From Agathobacter sp. (GTDB taxonomy: Bacteria; Bacillota; Clostridia; Lachnospirales; Lachnospiraceae), in NCBI GenBank assembly GCA_022775045.1, contig JALFLB010000057.1, positions 1-64,000 of the forward strand: DNA of 64,000 nt. The letters are read 5' to 3'. Below the pieces are notes generated by a model. The model was not told the DNA's origin, did no database searches, and saw only the letters and a list, made by a program, of their open reading frames with translations. Both the position numbers and the translations under genes were made by a program. Shown in pieces: positions 34,711-43,797 of the stretch. Numbering within the stretch: the first letter of the stretch is position 1; each line of letters begins with the position of its first letter.

Positions 34711-35371
34711 TGAGTGGCTGTATCAGTATATGCCGGTGGTGGATGAAGCCATCATTCGGGAATTGGAGTCGCAGGTGGATGAATCCTATGAATTCTCAGA
34801 CAGATTCCGGAAAAGGATGAGAAAGTTGTGCCGCAGAGAGAAATATATGGGTGGCTTACAGCTTTTGCAAAAAGCCGGGAAGCGGGTGGCGGTGATTGCT
34901 TTGATTATTGCTGCGTCCCTTTTGACGATTACCATGAGTGTTGATGCAGTCCGGGGGCGGTTCTTTGAGTCGATTCGAAAGTTGGAGGGGGATATGTTCC
35001 GGTACTCTTACCAATCCGATGAAACGGCAGAGTTTGAAAAGAAGACACCGTCTTATGTTCCGGAGGGGTATGAGCTGGTTTCCAATGATGGGAATGGAAT
35101 TGTGGAAGAATTTGTCTATCAAAACAGTGCAGGGGAATTGCTTGTCCTCAGGCAGGAGTATGTAGTGGATGGAATGGAAATCTACTTTGATTCCGAGTAT
35201 GACTGGGAGGAACAGTTTACAATCGCTGGAAGCCAGTTAGAGATACACCGATATGAGAGTGGATTTGCAAGTGCGTATTTCGAATATGGTGAGAGTGTGT
35301 ATACGGTTTCTTCGGATGAGTATATTTCAGGAGAAGAATTCTGTCGTATCATTCAGGAGTGGATTGAATAA
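34688..35371 (+). CDS. Membrane protein with DUF4367 domain, probable anti-sigma partner
   Basis: 227 residues: cytosolic N-terminal 60 residues, one membrane segment (about 67-85; VAVIALIIAASLLTITMSV) and an extracellular DUF4367-like domain (PSYVPEGYELV.., repeated beta strands). This matches the layout of membrane anti-sigma factors next to ECF genes. The N-terminal helix set FSDRFRKRMRKLCRREKY would contact the sigma factor. No zinc-binding HXXXCXXC motif is seen. Confidence 0.8.
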   Translation: MKTIQVTDEWLYQYMPVVDEAIIRELESQVDESYEFSDRFRKRMRKLCRREKYMGGLQLLQKAGKRVAVIALIIAASLLTITMSVDAVRGRFFESIRKLEGDMFRYSYQSDETAEFEKKTPSYVPEGYELVSNDGNGIVEEFVYQNSAGELLVLRQEYVVDGMEIYFDSEYDWEEQFTIAGSQLEIHRYESGFASAYFEYGESVYTVSSDEYISGEEFCRIIQEWIE

Positions 35372-35397
35372 AGAAGAATAAAAAAAATGTAAAATTT

Positions 35398-35427
35398 TGT
35401 AACAAACCAGAGAATAGGTTTCGTTAT
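35398..35427 (+). promoter_or_regulatory. Candidate sigma-factor-dependent promoter (copy 2)
   Basis: TGTAAC (35398-35403), 18-base spacer, CGTTAT (35422-35427). It shares GTAACAAA, CAGAGA, TTTCGTTATTGT and AATG.AAGGG with the copy at 34078, pointing to control of the downstream lipoprotein and ABC genes by the same sigma factor. Confidence 0.6.
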
Positions 35428-35462
35428 TGTTAATGGAAGGGCAAGAAAGGAGGGAATGGCCT

Positions 35463-35495
35463 ATGAAAGCAATTCAGAAGAAAGGGGCAGCCTAG
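35463..35495 (+). CDS. Possible 10-residue leader peptide
   Basis: A strong AAAGGAGGG site precedes an ATG opening MKAIQKKGAA and a stop, 35 bases before the lipoprotein ATG. It is either a translated leader or the remains of another start. Low certainty. Confidence 0.25.
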   Translation: MKAIQKKGAA

Positions 35496-35530
35496 ACAAG
35501 CGAAATGGATGCATAATGTTAGGAGATAAA

Positions 35531-36697
35531 ATGAAGTGTAAAAAGAACGTCAGCTTTTTTTGCACACTGACAGCAGGAATTATCCTGCTGTCAGCGTGCA
35601 GTCAGAACACAGAGTTAAATACAGAGAAAGCTAAAGATACAAATAAGGCGGAAACTACTGCAGGAACTGTCTACACTGATTTTGAGAACAATTATGTAGC
35701 AGTATCGGAAGATGGCTATTATTTTTGGGAGGGGGTATCGGGAGGAAGACTTATGTTTATGGACAGAAAGTCGGGGAAGACGGTGCCATTGTGCAATAAG
35801 CCGGACTGCACACATGAAGATCGGGACTGGAACTGTAATGCATCATTCCAGGATCCCGGCTACCAATTGGAAGCAGATGGAATGCAGGGGGATGGAATCG
35901 ATCATAATTACCTTATGTATTACGAGGACAGTCTCTACGCAGTGGGATGTGATCCGGAGAATTATGCTGCACTCTACCGGATTAAGCCGGATGGCTCCGG
36001 GGAATGGGAGAAGTGTGCGAGACTGTATAAGACAGACTATTCTTCTACCGGTCACTGGAAATCACTCCAGACATTTTTTATAGATGATGGAAGAGTGTAC
36101 TATGTGGATCGAAATCAGGAAAGTCAGCAGCTGGTGAGCATGGATCTTGACGGCGAGGACAGAGAGGTGATTTTTGAGAGTGAAGAGGGTATGACTGCAG
36201 AGGTATACAGACTCAAAAAGAACGGGAACTATCTGTATTATCAGGTCTTGACTTATGAAGGTGAAGATTATGAAAATTATGAGGGAGGGTTATATCAGTA
36301 CGATCCGGCTGCAGGGAAGAGCAGTATGGTAAAGGAGATGCTGGTTGTCCCATATAGTGTGCGGGGAGACCAGATATATTATGGAAATGAAGAGGGGCTT
36401 TGCTGTTATTCTATGAAGAATCAGACCACGGAGGTTTTGAACGATACGTCCATGAAGATGCCATACATTACACTGACGGAAGAATATATAGCAATTTTTG
36501 ATTATGACGGCAGGGAGCTTACCTTGTATCATTACGATGGAGAAGAGATTGTAAGTGTCTGTGATGAAAATATGTCTATGTGCTGGGGAGGAGATTCCCA
36601 GAGGTTGTTTGGAGAAACGTCAGATGCGGAACAATCTTCATGCTGGACAACCTTAGATATCACAAACACGAGTGGAGATATGGAGTGGAAACGATGA
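35531..36697 (+). CDS. Lipoprotein with predicted beta-propeller
   Basis: 388 residues, lipobox LLSAC (Cys near residue 23), then a Thr/Lys linker and repeated short strands (DGYYFWEG, DDGRVYYVDRN, NGNYLYYQVLTYE, GDQIYYGNEEG, EEYIAIFDYDG) suggesting a propeller of the DUF5050/WD40-like kind. A conserved-looking PLCNKPDCTHEDRDWNC segment follows the first blade; I recall this signature in many Lachnospiraceae lipoproteins. TTAGGAGATAAA precedes ATG 35531. It is 12 bases from the ABC permease gene and probably works with it on the cell surface. Confidence 0.75.
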   Translation: MKCKKNVSFFCTLTAGIILLSACSQNTELNTEKAKDTNKAETTAGTVYTDFENNYVAVSEDGYYFWEGVSGGRLMFMDRKSGKTVPLCNKPDCTHEDRDWNCNASFQDPGYQLEADGMQGDGIDHNYLMYYEDSLYAVGCDPENYAALYRIKPDGSGEWEKCARLYKTDYSSTGHWKSLQTFFIDDGRVYYVDRNQESQQLVSMDLDGEDREVIFESEEGMTAEVYRLKKNGNYLYYQVLTYEGEDYENYEGGLYQYDPAAGKSSMVKEMLVVPYSVRGDQIYYGNEEGLCCYSMKNQTTEVLNDTSMKMPYITLTEEYIAIFDYDGRELTLYHYDGEEIVSVCDENMSMCWGGDSQRLFGETSDAEQSSCWTTLDITNTSGDMEWKR

Positions 36698-36709
36698 CGG
36701 GAGATACAT

Positions 36710-38641
36710 ATGGAGTGGAAAAAGATACTGTTTAACAGAAAGCTTCTGGCTTTGCTGCTTGTATTTTGGCTGCTTTCCATCATTATCTTTGCGGTGGAAT
36801 GTGACCGTAAAGAACGTTTGTGGCAGGAACAAAATCATGAAACCTATACGGAACACCTTGCAAAGGAGCAGCGGCAGTATCGTGAAACTTTTCGTGAGAG
36901 AATCCAGGGGATTGCAGACCAGGCGGATTCCATGGAAGAGATCAGTATTTTTTCAAGGGAAGACAGTTTTTCAAAACGAAATGCTCAATTGACAAAAGAG
37001 GCTTTTGAACCGCTTATGCAGGTCGAATTGGAAGAATTGGCTGGCAGGACAATAGAAGAATTCTTTTCTTTTCGTTTTGGAAATATATGTATGTTGCTGT
37101 GTGCGCTGTTAATTGCGATTGCGCTTGGTGAAACTGCAAAAAATGGTATACGCAGTATCACATTTGCCACGGCACATGGAAGAATGCGCACGGCATTGGA
37201 AAAGAATGGGGCACTGTTGCAGTGGGCGTTAATCCTGTCATCGGTGTATTCTCTTAGCATCTTTGTGGAGGGAAGCCTGCTTTTTAAAGAGAGTCCGATG
37301 CGGTTATTGTTCTGTCCGGTGCAGACCTTTGTGGGGTTTGAAAATTTTCCGTGGAGGATGGTTACATGGCAGGCATTTGTGCTATATGTGCTGTACCGGA
37401 TGATTGTTTTGTATGTAATCATGGTGTTGGCATGGGCAATCTGTCTGCTGTGTGATCATATAGTATTGGCAGTTGGATTTTGTAGTGGTTTCATTGGAAT
37501 TGAGTATTTTCTCTATACCTATATCGCAGACAATCATGTCCTGAAGTTGTTCAAATTCTGTAATGTCTGGTATCAGGCAGTGGAGAACAGCTATTTTACC
37601 CAATATAAGAATTTGAATATTATGGAATATGCAGTTGACAGGAATGTTGTAATTTTAATAGCATTACTGATAGCAGATTTTGCTGGTTCTGCAATTGGAA
37701 TATACATATCCTGCACCAGGTATCCCTGCGGTTCTAAGGGAAATGGTATGCATAGAGCAATTGACCGGGTAAAAGTCAAAATTGAGAAAATGCAGGGTGA
37801 TTTCCTGGAAAAGCTTTCTCTGACAGGTGCGGAAACATACAAAGTTCTTATTACGCAGAAGGGATTGGTTGCAATACTTTTGCTGCTTTTACTGATAATC
37901 TATCGGGCAGATTTTACGCAGGTGCAGCGCTCTACACAGCAGGAATTATATTATGAGTTTATCAATACTTACCTTGGAGTGCCCGGACAGGCATCCCAAC
38001 AGGAAATCAAAAAGTGGAGAGATAAGCTCGAACAGGTTGACAAAATCTATGAACAGAAAATTTCTGAGGGACCGCTGAGTTCTGAGGAGGCAGTTTCCCT
38101 TTCCATATGGTATGGTTCCTATGATGAACAGCGGAACTTTTTCAGCCAGATTGAAAGTCAGACCAAGAGCCTTGAAAGCATTGCAGAGGACAGGAAAATT
38201 GAGGTATGGTATGTGAACCAGCATAGCTACGATCACCTCATGAGGGAAGGCGATACGATGCTGAATGTGGGGCTTTTGTTCGTTATATTGTGGATCTGTA
38301 TCGGAATGTATATGGGAGAAAAAAGGCGCGGGATGCTGGCGGTCATTAGAAGCTGTTCCTGCGAACATATGCTCTATAAGGCAAAATACCGGGTTTCGAT
38401 TGCTGTAACATCTGTTGTTTATCTGCTGGTGCTTTTGTTCGAGGTCATTACGGTTGCGGTGGTTTATGAGATCAGAGGACTTGGAGCACCGGTACAAAGC
38501 ATACTGAAATTGTCGGGCATACCGTTTCACATTACCATATGGCAGTATTTTCTTATCCGGTATATTGTAAGATATGTGCTGACCATATTGTTCTGCTTTC
38601 TTGTGTGCAAAGCATTGGAAAAGATTGTATGCTCGGGTTAA
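36710..38641 (+). CDS. ABC-transporter-associated membrane protein, two-half architecture
   Basis: 643 residues. Each half begins with a membrane segment (about residues 10-28 and 381-398) followed by an extracellular helical region (about 29-115 and 399-515) and a set of further membrane segments (about 120-330 and 518-640). This resembles ABC-2-type permeases fused head to tail. GGGAGATACAT precedes the ATG. With the ATPase after it, it would form an exporter or lipid/peptide pump of unknown substrate, probably under the upstream sigma factor. Confidence 0.75.
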   Translation: MEWKKILFNRKLLALLLVFWLLSIIIFAVECDRKERLWQEQNHETYTEHLAKEQRQYRETFRERIQGIADQADSMEEISIFSREDSFSKRNAQLTKEAFEPLMQVELEELAGRTIEEFFSFRFGNICMLLCALLIAIALGETAKNGIRSITFATAHGRMRTALEKNGALLQWALILSSVYSLSIFVEGSLLFKESPMRLLFCPVQTFVGFENFPWRMVTWQAFVLYVLYRMIVLYVIMVLAWAICLLCDHIVLAVGFCSGFIGIEYFLYTYIADNHVLKLFKFCNVWYQAVENSYFTQYKNLNIMEYAVDRNVVILIALLIADFAGSAIGIYISCTRYPCGSKGNGMHRAIDRVKVKIEKMQGDFLEKLSLTGAETYKVLITQKGLVAILLLLLLIIYRADFTQVQRSTQQELYYEFINTYLGVPGQASQQEIKKWRDKLEQVDKIYEQKISEGPLSSEEAVSLSIWYGSYDEQRNFFSQIESQTKSLESIAEDRKIEVWYVNQHSYDHLMREGDTMLNVGLLFVILWICIGMYMGEKRRGMLAVIRSCSCEHMLYKAKYRVSIAVTSVVYLLVLLFEVITVAVVYEIRGLGAPVQSILKLSGIPFHITIWQYFLIRYIVRYVLTILFCFLVCKALEKIVCSG

Positions 38642-38654
38642 AGAGGTTGGAAAA

Positions 38655-39515
38655 ATGGAATTAAAAATAGAAAATCTCTCTAAGAGTTTTGGAGATGTAA
38701 AGGCACTAAACAAAATAAATTTGAACTTTACACCGGGGGTTTATGGAATCCTTGGCCCGAATGGAGCGGGCAAGAGTACCCTGATTAATCTGATTACCAA
38801 CAATCTGGAAAGGGAGGAAGGACAGATTTTGTGGAACGGCGGGGATATCATCAGGGATAACCGGGAATACAGAAAGATATTGGGATATATGCCTCAGCAG
38901 CAGGGATATTACGAGGATTTCACAGCAGGTGCCTTTTTAATGTATATTGCCCATTTGAAGGGGATTGCGAAAAAGGATGCAAGAAGCAGGGGGTCGGAAC
39001 TTCTTGAGATATTTAACCTTGAGCATGTGCGCAATAAAAGGATAGGCGGCTTCTCCGGTGGAATGAAACAGCGTCTGATGCTGGCACAGGCTCTTCTCAA
39101 TGACCCGGAGCTTTTGATTTTAGATGAACCAACAGCCGGAGTCGACCCGCAGGAGAGAATCAATATCCGAAATTATATCAGCAGGATTGCCACGAATCGG
39201 ATTGTTCTCCTTGCGACACATATTGTGTCGGATATCGAAGCAATTGCAAAAGAAATTATTATTATGAAGTCAGGAAGTGTGGTAGAAATCGGGACATCGG
39301 ATCAACTGCTGTCAAAGGTGAGTGGATATGTGTGGAAAATGAATATTGCAGAGGAAGAGTTGTCGGATGTGCAAAGTCGATATATAATAAGCAATATTAG
39401 AAAAAGTGAAGAGGGCCTGGCACTTAAAATCATCAGTGAAACTCGTCCCCAAGGGGCGGAGGCAGAGCGGCAGGTCAATTTAGAGGATGTATACTTATAC
39501 TATACAAATGCATGA
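38655..39515 (+). CDS. ABC transporter ATP-binding protein
   Basis: 286 residues with Walker A GPNGAGKST, signature FSGGMKQR, Walker B LLILDEPTAGVDP and H-loop THIVSDIE, of the ABC-2 (CcmA/NatA) class. A C-terminal extension of about 65 residues follows. The start at 38655 has AAAGAGG upstream and lies 13 bases after the permease. Confidence 0.92.
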   Translation: MELKIENLSKSFGDVKALNKINLNFTPGVYGILGPNGAGKSTLINLITNNLEREEGQILWNGGDIIRDNREYRKILGYMPQQQGYYEDFTAGAFLMYIAHLKGIAKKDARSRGSELLEIFNLEHVRNKRIGGFSGGMKQRLMLAQALLNDPELLILDEPTAGVDPQERINIRNYISRIATNRIVLLATHIVSDIEAIAKEIIIMKSGSVVEIGTSDQLLSKVSGYVWKMNIAEEELSDVQSRYIISNIRKSEEGLALKIISETRPQGAEAERQVNLEDVYLYYTNA

Positions 39516-39518
39516 TTG

Positions 39519-39550
39519 AAAAAGCTGTCGCTAAAATGCGGCAGCTTTTT
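39519..39550. terminator. Bidirectional terminator
   Basis: 13-bp stem AAAAAGCTG.CGC/GCGGCAGCTTTTT (39519-39531/39538-39550) with one T-G pair; serves the ABC operon and the convergent gene at 39559. Confidence 0.85.
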
Positions 39551-39558
39551 TATAAATA

Positions 39559-40074
39559 TTATTTTTTCTTTTTCTTACTTTCCGCCTTTGCTGATTTCTC
39601 AGCTTCCAGCTGTGCGCTGGCTTCGTTGTACTTCTCCTGCAGCTTTGCGCGGAAACCTTTCTTCTTTTTAGTCTGTGGCTTCTCCAATGGACCACGGAGT
39701 CCGCGGACACCGGTAATGTAGAGACCACTGACAGTTGCCTTGACTTCCTTCTTGACCGGAATATCATCGAAAATCTGCTCATCGGCAATCATAGTCATCA
39801 CCCTTGGACCAATCTTGGCCTTGACGATCGGCAACTTGGAACGCTGCATGATCTTAGGCGTTTGGGCCAAAACCTGAGCCGGGAGTCCGGCATCTTTCAT
39901 TCGCATTCGTTTCTTATCGATGATCAGCATTGAAACGGTCTGTGCAGCTGCCGCAATCTGTTCATCCTGCTCTTCTTTCTTCTTCTGTGCTTTCTTACCA
40001 AGAAAGTACATGACTACCATAATGGCAATCAGAACTGCCACGATAATTAAAAAAATTAAAAGACCTTTATTCAC
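39559..40074 (-). CDS. Single-pass membrane protein with basic cytosolic domain, unknown function
   Basis: 171 residues. Residues about 4-25 form one membrane segment, followed by KKAQKKKEEQ, so the rest is cytosolic. The middle (MLIIDKKRMRMKDAGLP, SKLPIVKAKIGPRVMTMIAD) looks folded and ends with a Lys-rich tail. The sequence MTMIADEQIFDDIPVKKEVKATVSGLYIT is a possible small beta domain. I do not recognise the family. Stands alone with its own upstream region. Confidence 0.7.
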   Translation of the reverse strand: MNKGLLIFLIIVAVLIAIMVVMYFLGKKAQKKKEEQDEQIAAAAQTVSMLIIDKKRMRMKDAGLPAQVLAQTPKIMQRSKLPIVKAKIGPRVMTMIADEQIFDDIPVKKEVKATVSGLYITGVRGLRGPLEKPQTKKKKGFRAKLQEKYNEASAQLEAEKSAKAESKKKKK

Positions 40075-40228
40075 GTTGGATTCCTCCTATTTGTACTGAG
40101 ACTCATTGTAGCAAAGTTTGTCTGAAAAATCAACGTGAATATCGATATCGTTTGTAATTTCCTGCAATCTATGATATGTTAAATAAGTTAGGTCGGTTTC
40201 AAAATGAAATCGAGAAAGGATTGAAAAA

Positions 40229-41428
40229 ATGAAGAAAAGAATAATCGCGCTGGCATTGTGCATGGCAACAATTTTTGTGTTTGGGGGGTGTGGAAAGGAT
40301 AATGGTACACAGCAGCAGACAGAAGCTGCAACAGAAACCTATGAGGGACCAAGCAGTGCACAGATGGAAATTGATCTGGAGAAGCAGGTAAAGAAACTTT
40401 CTGATTATAACGGGATTACCCTCACAATTACCGGAAATTATGAGGTGACTGATGAACGGATTGAGGAAAGCATTATGGGACTTCTTCCTTATTACGGAAT
40501 TACAGGAGTTGAGGTGACGGATCGCGATACCGTCAAAGAGGGAGATTATGTCAAAGTGGATTACACCGGATATCACAAGGATGAGGCCTTTGAGGGTGGT
40601 GCAGCAACCGATGTGATGATTGATGTCAGCAATAATATGGATGTAGTGAATCAGACCGGCTATATTGATGGGTTTACCGATGGACTCATCGGAGCAAAGG
40701 TGGGCGCTGAGGTTAGTTCGGATGTGCGGTTTCCGGATGAATATCCATCAAATGAATCTCTTGCAGGTGAGATGACAACCTTTAAGTTTAAGGTAAAAGG
40801 AATTTATGCGCCGGTTACAATGGATACGTTGACGGATGATATGATTGCAGAAGCTTTTGTGGATCAATCTTTGACCAGCAAGGAGGATTTGATCGCGTAT
40901 GTGCGTGATGTCCTTGAAAATCAGGCGGCAAGTTATAAAACACAGGCGAGCGTTGACGCGGCAGAAAACTATATTCTGGATCATAGTGAGGTAGAGATTC
41001 CGGAGGAATATATGGATGCAAGACTGGCAGAGTATCAGCAAAGCTTTGAGCGTGATTACTGTGGAGAGACCCAGACTCTTGAAGAATATTTAAAGGCCAA
41101 TAATACAACTCTTGCGGAGCGTCAGAAGGTGTGGAAGGAATCTCTTGAGAAGCAGATCAAGGTGGAATTCCTATTTGGGAGAATTGCAGATCTGGAGAAA
41201 ATTGAAGTTGATGAGGATGATTTTGCGGATTTTGTAAATTACATTGTCAGCTCGGGCAGCAGTCAGATGACCACAGAGGATGAGGTGTATGATTATTATG
41301 GATATGGCAACAAGGAGGACGGTAAGAAAGCGCTTCGCCAGCTTTACCGTGTGAATCAGGCAATTTCCTTTGTTGTTGAGCATGCGGATGTGACCGTAGA
41401 GTCAGAGACACAACAGACACAGGACTAA
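40229..41428 (+). CDS. Secreted trigger-factor-like FKBP prolyl isomerase lipoprotein
   Basis: 399 residues. A lipoprotein signal ends in VFGGC (Cys near residue 21). An FKBP-type domain follows (about 85-195; GDYVKVDYTGYHKDEAFEGG, GFTDGLIGAKVGAEV), then a helical region like the C-terminal arm of trigger factor (EEYMDARLAEYQQSF). The ribosome-binding N-domain is missing and replaced by the lipid anchor. It should act as an extracytoplasmic chaperone, possibly a counterpart of PrsA. The cytosolic trigger factor is at 18201. Confidence 0.85.
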   Translation: MKKRIIALALCMATIFVFGGCGKDNGTQQQTEAATETYEGPSSAQMEIDLEKQVKKLSDYNGITLTITGNYEVTDERIEESIMGLLPYYGITGVEVTDRDTVKEGDYVKVDYTGYHKDEAFEGGAATDVMIDVSNNMDVVNQTGYIDGFTDGLIGAKVGAEVSSDVRFPDEYPSNESLAGEMTTFKFKVKGIYAPVTMDTLTDDMIAEAFVDQSLTSKEDLIAYVRDVLENQAASYKTQASVDAAENYILDHSEVEIPEEYMDARLAEYQQSFERDYCGETQTLEEYLKANNTTLAERQKVWKESLEKQIKVEFLFGRIADLEKIEVDEDDFADFVNYIVSSGSSQMTTEDEVYDYYGYGNKEDGKKALRQLYRVNQAISFVVEHADVTVESETQQTQD

Positions 41429-41474
41429 CTAAGGGATAAATAAAACTAAGGGATTAGAAATATGGAGGTGCAGG

Positions 41475-42866
41475 ATGGAATTAGTCAATATCAGGGACAT
41501 TTTCCGCAACACACAAAATTATGAAAACAGGGAAGTCAGCATTGGAGGCTGGGTCAGAAGCAATCGTAATTCCAAGAATTTTGGATTTATTGTTGTCAAT
41601 GACGGAACCTTTTTTGAGCCGATTCAGGTGGTATATGCAGATGGACTTTCCAATTACGAGGAGGTTTGTAAGATTAATGTCGGCGCTGCAATTATCGTAA
41701 AAGGGCAGTTGGTTCCGACTCCAGAGGCAAAGCAGCCTTTTGAGATTCAGGCAGCAGAGGTAAGTATCGAGGGGCCTTCTACTCCGGATTACCCGCTTCA
41801 GAAAAAGCGGCACACTTTTGAATATCTGCGCACGATTTCACATCTGCGTCCAAGGACAAATACCTTCGAGGCAGTGTTCCGGGTGCGGTCGCTGTGTGCA
41901 TATGCCATTCACAAATTCTTCCAGGAGCGCGATTTTGTTTATGTTCACACCCCGCTCATTACGGGAAGTGACTGCGAGGGTGCCGGGGAGATGTTCCAGG
42001 TAACAACGCTGGACCTTAGCAATCCTCCGAAGAATCCGGATGGAAGTATTGATTACAGCAAGGACTTTTTCAATAAGCCAACCAATCTGACGGTATCCGG
42101 ACAGTTGAACGGTGAAACCTATGCTATGGCATTTAAAAATATTTACACCTTTGGACCGACCTTCCGTGCGGAGAATTCCAACACCACAAGACATGCAGCT
42201 GAGTTCTGGATGATCGAGCCGGAGATTGCTTTTGCGGATCTGCAGGACGATATGATGCTGGCGGAGAGCATGCTCAAATACATTATCAATTATGTGATTG
42301 AGAATGCTCCGGAGGAGATGGCATTCTTTAACAGCTTTGTGGATAAAGGTCTGCTGGAGCGTTTGGAAAATGTTGTAAGTAACGATTTTGCAAGGGTGAC
42401 ATATACGGAAGCCATTGATATTTTGTCAAAGAATAACGATAAATTTGACTATAAAGTTTCCTGGGGCTGCGATCTGCAGACGGAGCATGAGCGCTATCTG
42501 ACGGAACAGGTCTTCAAACGCCCGGTATTTGTTACTGATTATCCGAAGGAAATCAAAGCGTTCTATATGAAACTCAATGAAGACGGCAAGACGGTTGCAG
42601 CAGTTGACTGTCTTGTGCCGGGAATCGGAGAAATTATTGGTGGAAGCCAGAGAGAGGATGATTACGATAAGCTTCTTGCCAGAATTCAGGAGCTGGGACT
42701 GAATGAGGAGGATTATAAATTTTATCTGGATCTGCGCAAGTATGGGTCTGCAAGACATGCCGGATTCGGACTTGGATTTGAGCGCTGTGTAATGTATCTG
42801 ACCGGCATGGCGAATATCCGTGATGTAATTCCTTTCCCTAGAACGGTAAATAACTGTGAATTATAA
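41475..42866 (+). CDS. asnS: Asparaginyl-tRNA synthetase
   Basis: 463 residues, class IIb: an OB-fold anticodon domain ([22 protein letters not shown]) then the catalytic core with motif 2 [19 protein letters not shown] and motif 3 [28 protein letters not shown] precedes the ATG. No T-box leader is present in the 46-base gap. Confidence 0.96.
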   Translation: MELVNIRDIFRNTQNYENREVSIGGWVRSNRNSKNFGFIVVNDGTFFEPIQVVYADGLSNYEEVCKINVGAAIIVKGQLVPTPEAKQPFEIQAAEVSIEGPSTPDYPLQKKRHTFEYLRTISHLRPRTNTFEAVFRVRSLCAYAIHKFFQERDFVYVHTPLITGSDCEGAGEMFQVTTLDLSNPPKNPDGSIDYSKDFFNKPTNLTVSGQLNGETYAMAFKNIYTFGPTFRAENSNTTRHAAEFWMIEPEIAFADLQDDMMLAESMLKYIINYVIENAPEEMAFFNSFVDKGLLERLENVVSNDFARVTYTEAIDILSKNNDKFDYKVSWGCDLQTEHERYLTEQVFKRPVFVTDYPKEIKAFYMKLNEDGKTVAAVDCLVPGIGEIIGGSQREDDYDKLLARIQELGLNEEDYKFYLDLRKYGSARHAGFGLGFERCVMYLTGMANIRDVIPFPRTVNNCEL

Positions 42867-42896
42867 TGTTTTTTTCACATATGATGTAAGGAATTG

Positions 42897-43364
42897 ATGG
42901 TTTGCGGGGGGAAATCATGTGTGGAAGAGGAAATGATAGAGCAGCAGACAACGGAAGATAAGGGCAGGCGCAAAAAGCGGGGAGGCATCTGGAAATTTAT
43001 TTTGATATTGGCTTTTTCCTGTCTGTGTGCCACTGGTTTGCTTGGACTTTGGGCATGGGTTTGCTATCAGATGCATTATTCGGTATCTGTGATTCGGGCA
43101 GGACTTATGATGATTTATATTTTGCCATGTCTGTTTGGGGGAAGACTTCTGCGGGTATGGAAACGATCCAGGCTTCCGTTATGGGGGGCTTTGCTGGGGA
43201 GCTGCTTTTTTGGATTGTTGTGTCTGTGCAGTTTTTTGGAGCAGGGAGAGGCGGAATGGAAGACTGTGGATGTGGCTGCTCTTTTCATGTGTCTCTTAAG
43301 TGGAATTGCAGGGACGATTCGTATCAGAAAATCAAAACGCAAACAGAATAGGTTACAAACATAG
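42897..43364 (+). CDS. Small membrane protein next to SCIFF locus (TIGR04086-like)
   Basis: About 155 residues: a charged N-terminal 35, then four hydrophobic segments (about 34-55, 63-80, 92-112, 122-140) and a basic C-terminus. The size, position and hydrophobicity match the TIGR04086 membrane family that, as I recall, accompanies SCIFF loci in Clostridia. An export or immunity role is inference. The start is uncertain: ATG 42897 after AAGGA, or ATG 42933 after AGAGG. Confidence 0.65.
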   Translation: MVCGGKSCVEEEMIEQQTTEDKGRRKKRGGIWKFILILAFSCLCATGLLGLWAWVCYQMHYSVSVIRAGLMMIYILPCLFGGRLLRVWKRSRLPLWGALLGSCFFGLLCLCSFLEQGEAEWKTVDVAALFMCLLSGIAGTIRIRKSKRKQNRLQT

Positions 43365-43394
43365 GAAATCTGCACCAAATATATAAAAAAAGGT

Positions 43395-43422
43395 TTGCAT
43401 ATTCCCTATGCTGTGCTATAAT
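43395..43422 (+). promoter_or_regulatory. Promoter of SCIFF precursor gene
   Basis: TTGCAT (43395-43400), 16-base spacer, extended TGCTATAAT with the -10 at 43417-43422, 50 bases before the precursor ATG. Confidence 0.8.
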
Positions 43423-43471
43423 AGCAAAGATAGACGGGAAATTCCCGAATACAGACAAAGGAGAGATTCTT

Positions 43472-43615
43472 ATGAAGCATGTAAAGACATTAAATACAAG
43501 AAAGTTACAGAACACAATTAAGAAGGGTGGATGCGGGGAATGCCAGACTTCCTGCCAGTCCGCATGTAAGACATCCTGCACTGTTGGAAACCAGAAGTGT
43601 GAGCAATGTCAGTAA
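43472..43615 (+). CDS. scfA: SCIFF ranthipeptide precursor (six-cysteine-in-forty-five family)
   Basis: 47 residues, too short for most gene finders. The leader MKHVKTLNTRKLQNTIKKGG is followed by a core with the SCIFF spacing, CGECQTSCQSACKTSC then TVGNQKC, Cys at 21, 24, 28, 32, 36 and 43. A seventh cysteine is present at 46 near the end. In SCIFF systems the radical SAM partner forms thioether links between these cysteines and nearby residues. AAAGGAGAGATTCTT precedes the ATG. The mature product's role is unknown. Confidence 0.95.
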   Translation: MKHVKTLNTRKLQNTIKKGGCGECQTSCQSACKTSCTVGNQKCEQCQ

Positions 43616-43633
43616 TCTCTGATTACTGACCCA
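43610..43633 (+). repeat. Direct repeat with hairpin, copy 1, over the precursor stop codon
   Basis: A 24-base unit containing the perfect stem CAGTAATC/GATTACTG with a TCT loop. This copy includes the stop codon of the precursor gene. An identical copy is at 43756-43779. Confidence 0.85.
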
Positions 43634-43655
43634 GCCCGAGCCAACCTCGAAATGT

Positions 43656-43701
43656 AAGCAAGCTTTGCTTGCTTATGCAGCCTGAGCCATCGCGAAGCGA
43701 T
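43656..43701 (+). other. Hairpins in precursor-maturase spacer
   Basis: AAGCAAGC-TTT-GCTTGCTT (43656-43674) and ATCGC-GAA-GCGAT (43689-43701) are perfect stems between the two repeat copies. The 240-base spacer holds no gene I can support. Confidence 0.6.
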
Positions 43702-43755
43702 TATGCATGGCGAAGGTTCACGAAGAGGTTTTTTCATGGCGAGGGTTCCCGGTTA

Positions 43756-43779
43756 CAGTAATCTCTGATTACTGACCCA
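43756..43779 (+). repeat. Direct repeat with hairpin, copy 2
   Basis: Identical to 43610-43633, 146 bases downstream, lying before the maturase start. Confidence 0.85.
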
Positions 43780-43797
43780 AATGAAATGATGTGTTCG

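Noticed and set aside
36675-36723. Repeat of ATATGGAGTGGAAA at the lipoprotein end and permease start
   Set aside because: Short and unique to the junction; it affects only 14 bases and may be chance or a small duplication without further sign.
41429-41474. Possible T-box leader for asnS (and for glyA-serS at 48690-48780)
   Set aside because: The gaps are too short and lack the specifier hairpin and the TGGNACCGCG T-box.
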